The notes beneath the pieces were generated by a model. It was not told where the DNA came from. It did not search any database and worked only from the letters and a program-made list of their open reading frames with translations. DNA of 7,542 nt, taken from contig JAQTLI010000126.1 of assembly GCA_028714995.1 (NCBI GenBank), positions 1 to 7,542 of the forward strand, written 5' to 3'. Below are positions 1-5,673 of this stretch, piece by piece. This DNA is from Methylobacter sp. (lineage in GTDB: Bacteria; Pseudomonadota; Gammaproteobacteria; Methylococcales; Methylomonadaceae). Position 1 is the stretch's first letter; each line of letters begins with the position of its first letter. The position numbers were made by a program, and so were the translations under genes.

Positions 1-1299
1 GGTAATGGGTTTACCATCTCTGTCCTGCAGCATAATAGGCTGGGCAGCCGGAGCCTGAACCTGAGCCGGAGGGGACTGGATAATAACAATCGGCTGACGG
101 GAATCAACCTCTCTGACCTCTCCGGTAGCTTTATCTATCAGCATTGTCCGGGCAGGCTGAGGCTGGGAGACAGGTGCTTCCTGATCCTTCTTGATGATTA
201 CAGGAGCACCAGGGGGAACTTCCCTCACAGTATCACCGTCTATAATATAGCTCTTGCCCTGGGCAACTTCCTTAGCAGCCGGAGCAGGTATTGCTATAGG
301 TTCGCCGGCCTTAACCTCTTTAACTGCGAAGCTACCATCCGGCTGGGGTACAATCATAACCGGTCTCTGAGGTTCTTTACTGTCACTCCCAGCGCCAGTT
401 ATCTCTTTGAACACCCTCAACATTTCTATAGCAGAGTCTCCCTTACCCTCTCCCTCTTCACGAGCTGTCTGCAATTTGGCCAGCTGCACCGCATCTTCAT
501 AAGTCAAGTCACCATTACCCTCTCCCACAAATTTGGGAATACCCCGGGAGGAAAGGATATAAGAACGTTCTGATTTCTGATTTTTAGCTCCCTCATCCTG
601 ATGAGCTTCAGCTATCTGGCTCCTAACCCCCTCCGGTGATTTCTGGCCAAGATATGAACTCCATGAATGAAACCAGCGCTCTTTAAGATCTGTCCTGATA
701 TTCATTTCGCTCAAGGCTTCCCATATCCAATTTAAATCACGGAAGTTACCACCATTAAAGACATGGTCTGTAGTTACCTCTACCAGCTGCTCACCTATCC
801 CTATCTTTAACCCGCGAATTTTAAACTGCTCATACTCGCTGACACCTAATGACTCTTGTGTCTCCATTGGTTCAGACACAAATTCTTCAGCATCCAGCTC
901 TTCCACTTCAACCGGCTGGATTTTCACCGGTGCTTTTTTGACCTGAGTTTTAACTGCTGCAGTTTTCTGTGCTTTCGGAGTTTTAGCTTCTTCGTTCACC
1001 TGTTCACCTTCACTGTTACTTTCACTGCTGGGCTTATGGGCAAAATGGATATGCCCGTTTAACCCTGATTTGTTTTTGAAAGCTTTGCCGCATATTGGGC
1101 ATTTCATCATCGGCAAAGCCTCTACTTCACCGGGCAGAAACTCTCCATCTGCATTAACCTTGAGGTTTCTGGACTTCACCAGCTTATCCAGCCGGCCCAT
1201 AATTGACGAAGGTTTTTTCTTTAAACTGGTAGCCAGGTCTGCTAATGAAATAGGTTGTTTACCGTGGACTTCTTCAAGGATATTTTCATCTAACCCCAT
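1..1299 (-). CDS. Winged-helix/C2H2 zinc-finger protein, partial (C-terminus beyond the left edge)
   Basis: An open frame of 433 codons runs from ATG at 1299 to the window edge without a stop. AGGGGG lies 5 nt before the start. Residues 5-55 look like a small winged-helix segment (ISLADLATSLKKKPSSIMGRL is helix-turn-helix-like, followed by a short wing). Residues 67-88 form a classical C2H2 zinc finger: C67-x2-C70-x12-H83-x4-H88, with H85 as an alternative ligand. Residues 91-150 are a charged, Lys/Glu/Pro-rich linker. Residues 155-300 look like a folded, mostly helical domain that I do not recognise (RDLNWIWEAL, KERWFHSW, TYEDAVQLAK). From about 312 on there are degenerate repeats pairing a hydrophobic strand with a DG or TG turn, separated by Pro/Ala/Gln-rich linkers. 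DNA binding is inferred from the N-terminus; the role is unknown. It is separated from the PRTRC cassette by its own promoter and hairpin. Confidence 0.85.
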   Translation of the reverse strand, partial: MGLDENILEEVHGKQPISLADLATSLKKKPSSIMGRLDKLVKSRNLKVNADGEFLPGEVEALPMMKCPICGKAFKNKSGLNGHIHFAHKPSSESNSEGEQVNEEAKTPKAQKTAAVKTQVKKAPVKIQPVEVEELDAEEFVSEPMETQESLGVSEYEQFKIRGLKIGIGEQLVEVTTDHVFNGGNFRDLNWIWEALSEMNIRTDLKERWFHSWSSYLGQKSPEGVRSQIAEAHQDEGAKNQKSERSYILSSRGIPKFVGEGNGDLTYEDAVQLAKLQTAREEGEGKGDSAIEMLRVFKEITGAGSDSKEPQRPVMIVPQPDGSFAVKEVKAGEPIAIPAPAAKEVAQGKSYIIDGDTVREVPPGAPVIIKKDQEAPVSQPQPARTMLIDKATGEVREVDSRQPIVIIQSPPAQVQAPAAQPIMLQDRDGKPIT

Positions 1300-1316
1300 A
1301 ATAACCCCCTATGCAT

Positions 1317-1364
1317 AAAAATAGCCGGGAAGACGATAGCAATGCTACCGTACCCCCCGGCTAT
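1317..1364 (-). terminator. Long hairpin with U-run: intrinsic terminator and/or 5' leader attenuator
   Basis: On the minus strand a 9-bp outer stem (ATAGCCGGG, 1364-1356, with CCCGGCTAT, 1329-1321) continues through G-U, G-U and G-C pairs and one bulged U. It then enters an 8-bp inner stem (ACGGTAGC with GCTATCGT, one G-U pair) closed by an AUU triloop. Four T residues follow at 1320-1317, extending the final T of the stem. This is a textbook rho-independent terminator shape, 44 nt past the end of the DUF6166 gene. A good promoter lies just upstream and would start RNA at about 1363-1364, the first base of the hairpin. The same element would therefore be the 5' end of the zinc-finger gene mRNA. 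Confidence 0.8.
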
Positions 1365-1369
1365 CAGGA

Positions 1370-1398
1370 AGTCTACTCTAACCGCATTATATTGTCAA
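1370..1398 (-). promoter_or_regulatory. Sigma70-type promoter for the zinc-finger gene
   Basis: The minus strand carries a perfect TTGACA -35 box (1398-1393), a 17-bp spacer (1392-1376) and TAGACT as the -10 box (1375-1370, 4 of 6 consensus bases). It sits in the gap after the stop codon of the DUF6166 gene and points toward the gene starting at 1299. The predicted start of transcription is about 1363-1364. Confidence 0.65.
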
Positions 1399-1408
1399 GA
1401 GGGTGTCC

Positions 1409-1765
1409 TTACCACTCTCTGACCCATTCCAGTATCTCATCCCTTGAAATCTCCCACCTCTCCCCCCAGCCTGCTACATACTCATTCTTGAAGTGCTGAT
1501 GATACTTGAGAGCTAAATTCTTATCTCCGGTAGCATCCAGCAGAAGAGCCAGAGCAAGCTGGGCAGGCCCGCTGCCAGAATATCCCCACTGAAATCCATC
1601 CGGAGAGTGGTTCAGAAGCTTGACGCTCACCTTATGGTCCAGTCTCTCACCGTTTCTGGTAACTATCTGGCCGCCTACTTCTGTCAGTTTAATCCCTCTG
1701 TACCATACCAAATTATCACCGGCTAAAATCGGCACCTGAGCCAAACCATCCTTTTCTTCAGACAC
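1409..1765 (-). CDS. DUF6166-family protein (118 aa)
   Basis: The start is GTG at 1765, chosen because a perfect AAGGAGGT (1778-1771) lies 5 nt upstream; the gene overlaps the preceding stop by 8 nt. The sequence resembles DUF6166 proteins: an N-terminal WYRG strand, then a signature around residues 50-75 (LLNHSPDGFQWGY, GSGPAQLALALLLDATGD), then a YHQHFKNEYV helix and a C-terminal Trp-containing helix (EILEWVREW). I recall this family as small uncharacterised proteins common on plasmids, phages and integrative elements; no reaction is known to me. As last gene of the operon it may be cargo or part of the ubiquitin-like system. The family call is from memory of the pattern. Confidence 0.85.
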   Translation of the reverse strand: MSEEKDGLAQVPILAGDNLVWYRGIKLTEVGGQIVTRNGERLDHKVSVKLLNHSPDGFQWGYSGSGPAQLALALLLDATGDKNLALKYHQHFKNEYVAGWGERWEISRDEILEWVREW

Positions 1766-2297
1766 CTTTAACCTCCTTATTTACCCAGTCCTTACATTGA
1801 AAATCCGGGCCTGCTACAGACTCAACCCGCAATAATGTAAAGTGTCCAAACCGCCGGAGTTCTTCTAAACTGGAAGCATCTGTCTCCAGACCGGCAGAGT
1901 ACAGATGAGCTTCGCATCCGCACCAAACAGAGTCAGAGGTTTTAATATCCCCGCCAGGGAAACCGTGAGCCCATCCGCACGTACCACACTGGCCGGAAAC
2001 CGCCTCATACTCATTCAGCAGAACATTATCCGGATAAGATGAGTTATCTATCCTGGCCTCCAGTAACGAATTGACCAATTTCCGTGACTCTTCTGAGGGC
2101 ATTTGCCCCCGCTGCCTTATGATCTGAGCCAGAGCAGCTGCTAAAAACACCTTCGGCAGCTGGTAGTTATTACCATACTTTTCCATCGGCAAAGTGTCTT
2201 TATTTCCCCGGTAAAGAGACATGGCCGTGGAGATAATTTGATTGTGTAACGTCTCCACCAGATGAGTTAGCTTAACGATGAATTGTTCTTCAGTCAT
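1758..2297 (-). CDS. Cys-rich putative zinc-binding protein of the cassette (179 aa)
   Basis: I do not recognise this family. ATG at 2297 is preferred over an in-frame GTG at 2303 because GAGGTGA sits at the right distance before the ATG. The gene overlaps the end of thiF by 8 nt, implying coupled translation. Residues 1-85 are predicted helical and hydrophobic-patterned without a membrane segment. Residues 104-131 carry C104-x2-C107-x18-C126-x-C128 with H131 nearby, a plausible zinc-ribbon or treble-clef site, and there is another Cys at 168. A treble-clef fold next to E1-, E2- and JAB-like genes would make it a candidate adaptor or RING-like partner, but that is inference from Cys spacing and context only. 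Confidence 0.8.
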   Translation of the reverse strand: MTEEQFIVKLTHLVETLHNQIISTAMSLYRGNKDTLPMEKYGNNYQLPKVFLAAALAQIIRQRGQMPSEESRKLVNSLLEARIDNSSYPDNVLLNEYEAVSGQCGTCGWAHGFPGGDIKTSDSVWCGCEAHLYSAGLETDASSLEELRRFGHFTLLRVESVAGPDFQCKDWVNKEVKGV

Positions 2298-3102
2298 TTT
2301 CACCTCTGATAACTTCTTGGCCTACGATACGATTAACATTCTCTGGAGTAATAGGAACCGGCTTTAACGAAACATCATCTCCGAGATTGACATACAGACC
2401 CATCCAGCTTAGCGTATTAGTCCTTAACCGGTCAAAGATATCCAGAGCCAACGTGGCCATCATCTGGTTTATCAGCGGGCTCTGCTCATCCTCAATAACA
2501 GCCTGGGCACAATCTCTGGGCTTATCCTCTCCGGGTACAGGTATTAACAGGTCAGGCTGCTGGTAAGAAGGTATTGGTAGAAACTGGACTTCGTCTTCTT
2601 TCAACCGTTCCCTATATTCAAAAATATAGCTATTATCTTTAGATATATTCCCCACGAGTATCTGGCCGGATTTTTTGCCATTCCCTGCATCTATCCACCA
2701 ATCCCCATTATTCCACTTGTGGGCAATAGCTTGTCTGGCACTAGCATTATCAACGCACCCGAATACTACCAGCTTTCTGTTGTTACGATGAAGAGACTGT
2801 ACCAGACTCCGGGAAAAGTCCCACTCAAACGGCCAGGGAGAATAACATATTTTCCGGCCGTATTGACGTGACAGACGCTCTGCCAACGCTTGGCATTTAA
2901 ACATTCCCAGTTCTTTGGAATAAAAGTTTTGCCGGATAAGATTATGTTGCTCTATATGGTCCGGATCTATCAGCACAATCGGATTGGCACAACCCTCCAA
3001 TAGGCGGCATAATCCCTCTGCCAGAAAACTGCCTGTTCCGCCGCAACCAACAACAACGATGATATTTTCTTCGTCACACAGGCTCTTGACATGGTAGTCC
3101 AT
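2290..3102 (-). CDS. PRTRC system ThiF-family (E1-like) protein
   Basis: This is an E1/ThiF/MoeB-type adenylating enzyme, expected to activate the C-terminus of a ubiquitin-like protein as an acyl-adenylate with ATP. From the chosen start (270 aa), the Rossmann P-loop is VVVGCGGTGS (residues 16-25). IVLIDPDHIE (42-51) supplies the acidic residue at the strand end, NLIRQNF (54-60) the conserved Arg, and K69 the Lys of GMFKCQA. VFGCVDN (113-119) and DAGN (138-141) follow. C198 in PRDCAQA is the likely thioester Cys, matching where PRTRC ThiF proteins have a Cys before a final helix. The paired CxxC zinc motifs of MoeB/ThiF are absent. The gene overlaps the JAB gene by 29 nt. Confidence 0.92.
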   Translation of the reverse strand: MDYHVKSLCDEENIIVVVGCGGTGSFLAEGLCRLLEGCANPIVLIDPDHIEQHNLIRQNFYSKELGMFKCQALAERLSRQYGRKICYSPWPFEWDFSRSLVQSLHRNNRKLVVFGCVDNASARQAIAHKWNNGDWWIDAGNGKKSGQILVGNISKDNSYIFEYRERLKEDEVQFLPIPSYQQPDLLIPVPGEDKPRDCAQAVIEDEQSPLINQMMATLALDIFDRLRTNTLSWMGLYVNLGDDVSLKPVPITPENVNRIVGQEVIRGEND

Positions 3103-3685
3103 CCATTTCCTCCCCTTCTTTTTCCTTGGCATCTAATAAAATCCCGCTGAATATAGTGCTAAAGTCCATGCTGAGAAAATAACCATAAATACCAATCCGG
3201 AATTTAATCTCTGTATCTTCGCTGCATTTACCCACTACACCATAAAACTTATAGCCGGTTTCGTCCCTATTATCTTGTCCGCTAAAGAACGCTGGCATCC
3301 GGCCATGAGAATGCAGTTCAATAACAGCCCCGTCTACACAGTCATATTTGATAGAGCAAATACTGTTTTCTTGCTGGGGGCATATTAGTTTATACCCATT
3401 ATCCCAGACTATTGCTGCAAATACCTCTTTGGGATCATTGTTTTTTGCCATCTCAATAAACTGAGCCAGCAAGCAATAAGGGATACGCCCATGCTTTAAA
3501 ACTATCTTGGTAGAGGACTTTTCCAGCCCCCGGATAGCAGCCTCAAATACCGGAATTCTGGCTGCTATACTGGGAGAGTCCGCCTCAACAAATACCCCGT
3601 TACCTGTCAAGACATAATCATAGGCTATACCGCGAGTCCCGGATAATCCCTGAGGATGCCTAATCAAATAACCAGCTATTTTCAT
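3074..3685 (-). CDS. PRTRC system protein A, JAB/JAMM metalloprotease-like (203 aa)
   Basis: A JAB1/MPN-type zinc peptidase, by analogy removing or processing a ubiquitin-like protein at its C-terminal Gly. The JAMM motif is visible: H125-S-H127-x7-S135-x2-D138 (ELHSHGRMPAFFSGQD), with E87 in PKEVFAAIVW as the probable catalytic Glu. The N-terminal 60 residues match the strand-rich prefix expected for PRTRC protein A. The start is ATG at 3685, which overlaps the stop of protein B (ATGA) and has GAAGG 7 nt upstream. An in-frame ATG at 3691 is too close to that site. The active-site residues look intact, so the protein is probably catalytic. Confidence 0.9.
   Translation of the reverse strand: MKIAGYLIRHPQGLSGTRGIAYDYVLTGNGVFVEADSPSIAARIPVFEAAIRGLEKSSTKIVLKHGRIPYCLLAQFIEMAKNNDPKEVFAAIVWDNGYKLICPQQENSICSIKYDCVDGAVIELHSHGRMPAFFSGQDNRDETGYKFYGVVGKCSEDTEIKFRIGIYGYFLSMDFSTIFSGILLDAKEKEGEEMDGLPCQEPV
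3109..3115 (-). promoter_or_regulatory. Ribosome binding site deciding the thiF start
   Basis: GGGGAGG lies 6 nt before the ATG at 3102, inside the end of the upstream JAB gene. The in-frame ATG at 3132 has no Shine-Dalgarno sequence before it and would add a ten-residue basic extension (MPRKKKGRKW), so 3102 is chosen. Confidence 0.75.
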
Positions 3686-4389
3686 ACGCATACCTTCATG
3701 AGCTGGCCAACTGTACCCCAGCTTATTAAATCATTATTAGGGAATTTTTTAGCCGACTTTTTGTCCAAATACCTCCATAAGTCAATCACATCATTAGGGA
3801 ACTTTTTTGACCTGTCATCTACGTTAGCTGTATCAGTAAAGAACGAATTAAAGAATTCTGATATTATGTTGCCAGGGTTACTAACGTATCTCTGACTGCC
3901 AGCACAAGTACGACCATTCCTAAAAACATTCAAAAGCGGGGCATGAAAGACCTCGCAATTCAAACTATTAGGATACTTTTTAACCGCATACACCCATGGA
4001 GCAGATCCTTTTCGGCACAGGAATATCAGTCCTGGCAACGGCACTTTGTAATTTACACAGTCACCTTTATTCATTCCTGTTCTGACACTTAAAGTCCGTA
4101 TTTGAGGCTCTGAATAAATCGCCAGCACTGGGCCTTCACTGGTATTAGACCACCACAACACGTTTTTAGGCAATAATCCGGTATTGTAAGAGAGTTCGGC
4201 AGCTAATGCATGGGCAATCTCGCTTGCTGAAACTAAACAAGTTGCAGATATCCCATCTTCAAACTGAGTCATGACAACAGCCTGAGTATAAAAATCCAGC
4301 CGGACCTTTAAAATATCGGGTGGAATTTGTAATTTTTCCGGTAAAGCCCACTCATACTTTACTGAACTATCGTCCTTTGACAATTGCAT
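3682..4389 (-). CDS. PRTRC system protein B, E2-like (235 aa)
   Basis: Matches PRTRC protein B, which I recall being assigned to a prokaryotic E2-like fold. The key stretch is residues 116-165: VPLPGLIFLCRKG, then WVYAVKKYP, then FHAPLLNVFRNGRTCAG. The last part echoes the HPN...G.(I/V)C layout around the catalytic Cys of ubiquitin-conjugating enzymes, making C162 the predicted thioester residue. The C-terminus (FFNSFFTDTANVDD, 180-192) fits the family. Residues 195-225 contain a duplicated KKFPN(N)D motif 20 residues apart, possibly a small insertion. It overlaps the 288-residue gene by 23 nt, with AAGG 9 nt before the start. The gene looks more AT-rich than its neighbours. No signal peptide or membrane segment is seen, so it should act in the cytoplasm. 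Confidence 0.85.
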   Translation of the reverse strand: MQLSKDDSSVKYEWALPEKLQIPPDILKVRLDFYTQAVVMTQFEDGISATCLVSASEIAHALAAELSYNTGLLPKNVLWWSNTSEGPVLAIYSEPQIRTLSVRTGMNKGDCVNYKVPLPGLIFLCRKGSAPWVYAVKKYPNSLNCEVFHAPLLNVFRNGRTCAGSQRYVSNPGNIISEFFNSFFTDTANVDDRSKKFPNDVIDLWRYLDKKSAKKFPNNDLISWGTVGQLMKVCV

Positions 4390-5233
4390 AAGAATATCCC
4401 TTCCTTATCTCGTATTCTACGGGCGATTTTCCGCTATTCAACATAAGATCAATCAATTCCTTTAAGCAGGTTTCCCCGTCCGTATTGGCCATTTCCTTAA
4501 ATCCGTCTATCCGTTTCAAGATAGCCTTGAGTTCTTCCTGCTGGCCGGTTAAATTATCTACAATTGCCCTATTCCAATCCGGCCATTCCTGCACATCCTC
4601 AAAGGCAGTATTGAGTTGTTCACATGGGGATAACCCTGTTAGCATCAGAGCAATATCTCCGGCTCCGGCATATTGAGTATTAGCGGTTACCTCCGCTATA
4701 TCTTCAGAACCCCAGCCGGTTTTGGGGATTTTACTGACTAATTCCTGCCCGTAAAAGTCTTCTAGATACTCCAGTATCGGAATTCTGGCCTGATAACCAT
4801 TCATCTCCATGTTGGAATTGACAGTCACAGTGTACGGATACTCGCACAATCCCATCACTATGACAACCCCCATCCCAAAATCTCTGAAGTTATCATGATA
4901 ATCTTCCGAACCTATCCCATAGCAAGCTACTGGCATTATATGGCAGAAATCATATAGCGTAAGTTCGTCACTTAGCATCTCGTAATCTAATGGATCCTCC
5001 AGGCGGAAATATCTGTTACTAAAGGCTTCAGTGAATTTAGCAGTCCAACCGGTATGAGAGGAAAACAATATCTCTTCTTTCAGATCTGGTAAAAATTCAT
5101 CTAAAAGCTCTTCAAAATCTTCTCTCCCCTCAACCTCATCAAATAAGAAGAGTACTTCTCCAATAGTGGGAGGCCCGGCCTGCAGGGAATTTATGAGCGC
5201 CGTTAAGGGAAAACGAGAAGCAGTCTGTTTCAT
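4367..5233 (-). CDS. Cassette protein in the PRTRC protein F position (288 aa)
   Basis: I do not recognise the sequence directly. It sits between protein C and protein B, where protein F, the most divergent member of these cassettes, is usually found. Visible features are an acidic helical N-terminus (residues 26-55, rich in Glu/Asp), a central likely alpha/beta region with conserved-looking Cys, His and Gly (YDFCHIMPVACYGIGSEDYHDN, 94-115, split here by a turn), a strand-rich part (MGVVIVMGL, YPYTVTVNSNM), and a helical C-terminus. The start ATG shares its A with the TAA of the upstream gene (TAATG), with AAGGAAGAG upstream, so translation is coupled. Assignment to F rests on position and length and is tentative. 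Confidence 0.75.
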   Translation of the reverse strand: MKQTASRFPLTALINSLQAGPPTIGEVLFLFDEVEGREDFEELLDEFLPDLKEEILFSSHTGWTAKFTEAFSNRYFRLEDPLDYEMLSDELTLYDFCHIMPVACYGIGSEDYHDNFRDFGMGVVIVMGLCEYPYTVTVNSNMEMNGYQARIPILEYLEDFYGQELVSKIPKTGWGSEDIAEVTANTQYAGAGDIALMLTGLSPCEQLNTAFEDVQEWPDWNRAIVDNLTGQQEELKAILKRIDGFKEMANTDGETCLKELIDLMLNSGKSPVEYEIRKGYSYAIVKGR

Positions 5234-5475
5234 TACTCTTCCTTTCTGGATCTTATGCTCCGCAGAGCTACCACCGCTTGCGCGGTAGTAGCTCCGTAGA
5301 TTTGTGCCTGAGCTATAGCCAGATTTATTTCAGCTTGATTGTTTCTGACTTTGGAGTAATCCAGCTTTCCATCATCATCAACACATTTTCTAGCCAAATC
5401 CAGCAATGTAAGCTTCGTTTCAGGCACACGAGACAGAGCACGAAGGAACTTTTCAATATCCTCTTGCGCACTCAT
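5233..5475 (-). CDS. Small cassette protein, unknown function (80 aa)
   Basis: Not recognised. The ATG follows directly after the TAA of the protein C gene, with AAAAGG upstream, and its own TAA overlaps the next start by one base, so the frame is embedded in a translationally coupled series. The protein is predicted almost entirely helical: an amphipathic first helix (QEDIEKFLRALSRV), a second with LTLLDLARKCVDDDGKL, and an Ala/Gln-rich third helix (INLAIAQAQIYGATTAQAVVAL) before a basic-acidic tail. It carries one Cys (residue 31). It does not resemble protein E as I remember it. A structural or adaptor role for the cassette is possible. Confidence 0.75.
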   Translation of the reverse strand: MSAQEDIEKFLRALSRVPETKLTLLDLARKCVDDDGKLDYSKVRNNQAEINLAIAQAQIYGATTAQAVVALRSIRSRKEE

Positions 5476-5670
5476 TTAACCTTTTGTCCCCACTCTCTTC
5501 TTAAAGGTGATTACATCATCACTGTCCAGTACTCCACCTTTAGACTTCACGATCTCGGCATTAGCAAGCTCCGGGAAAAAATCAGTCATATGGTTTTTCA
5601 CGTCTTCTATGCTCATGTTCGGATCGGGATCAGGATATTCTTTCCCTTCATACTTAAATATCCTTGCCAT
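5476..5670 (-). CDS. PRTRC system protein C, ubiquitin-like (64 aa)
   Basis: A strong match to PRTRC protein C as I know it: an N-terminal RVFKY-like strand (ARIFKYEGKEYPDPDPNMS), a helix with PEL (IEDVKNHM...FFPELANAEI), and a C-terminal strand ending in (F)KKRVGTKG. I recall this family being grouped with prokaryotic ubiquitin-related (beta-grasp) proteins. The chain ends in Gly64, as needed for activation by an E1-like enzyme without prior processing, and the E1-, E2- and JAB-like partners are in the same operon. The gene starts 3 nt after the parB stop, so the two are probably co-translated. Whether it is conjugated to targets is not shown by sequence alone. Confidence 0.9.
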   Translation of the reverse strand: MARIFKYEGKEYPDPDPNMSIEDVKNHMTDFFPELANAEIVKSKGGVLDSDDVITFKKRVGTKG

Positions 5671-5673
5671 TAT

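Noticed and set aside
598..604. Second CTGATGA hammerhead-like core on the plus strand
   Set aside because: It lies inside the zinc-finger coding region, with no GAAA core and no pairing stems around it.
1496..1502. Third CTGATGA on the plus strand
   Set aside because: Within the DUF6166 gene on the opposite strand; no GAAA, no cleavage triplet in register, no stems.
2298..2303. GTG start two codons upstream for the Cys-rich gene
   Set aside because: The Shine-Dalgarno sequence overlaps it and fits the ATG at 2297 better.
3103..3132. Longer thiF start giving an MPRKKKGRKW extension
   Set aside because: No ribosome binding site; the ATG at 3102 has GGGGAGG at ideal spacing.
3731..3810. Imperfect direct repeat (TCATTA..AGGGAA plus T-run) in the protein B gene, considered as an attachment site
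   Set aside because: It is explained by the duplicated KKFPN(N)D coding motif and no integrase or boundary is nearby.
3656..3895. Plus-strand 79-codon frame
   Set aside because: Antisense to proteins A and B, which have recognisable motifs; no ribosome binding site.
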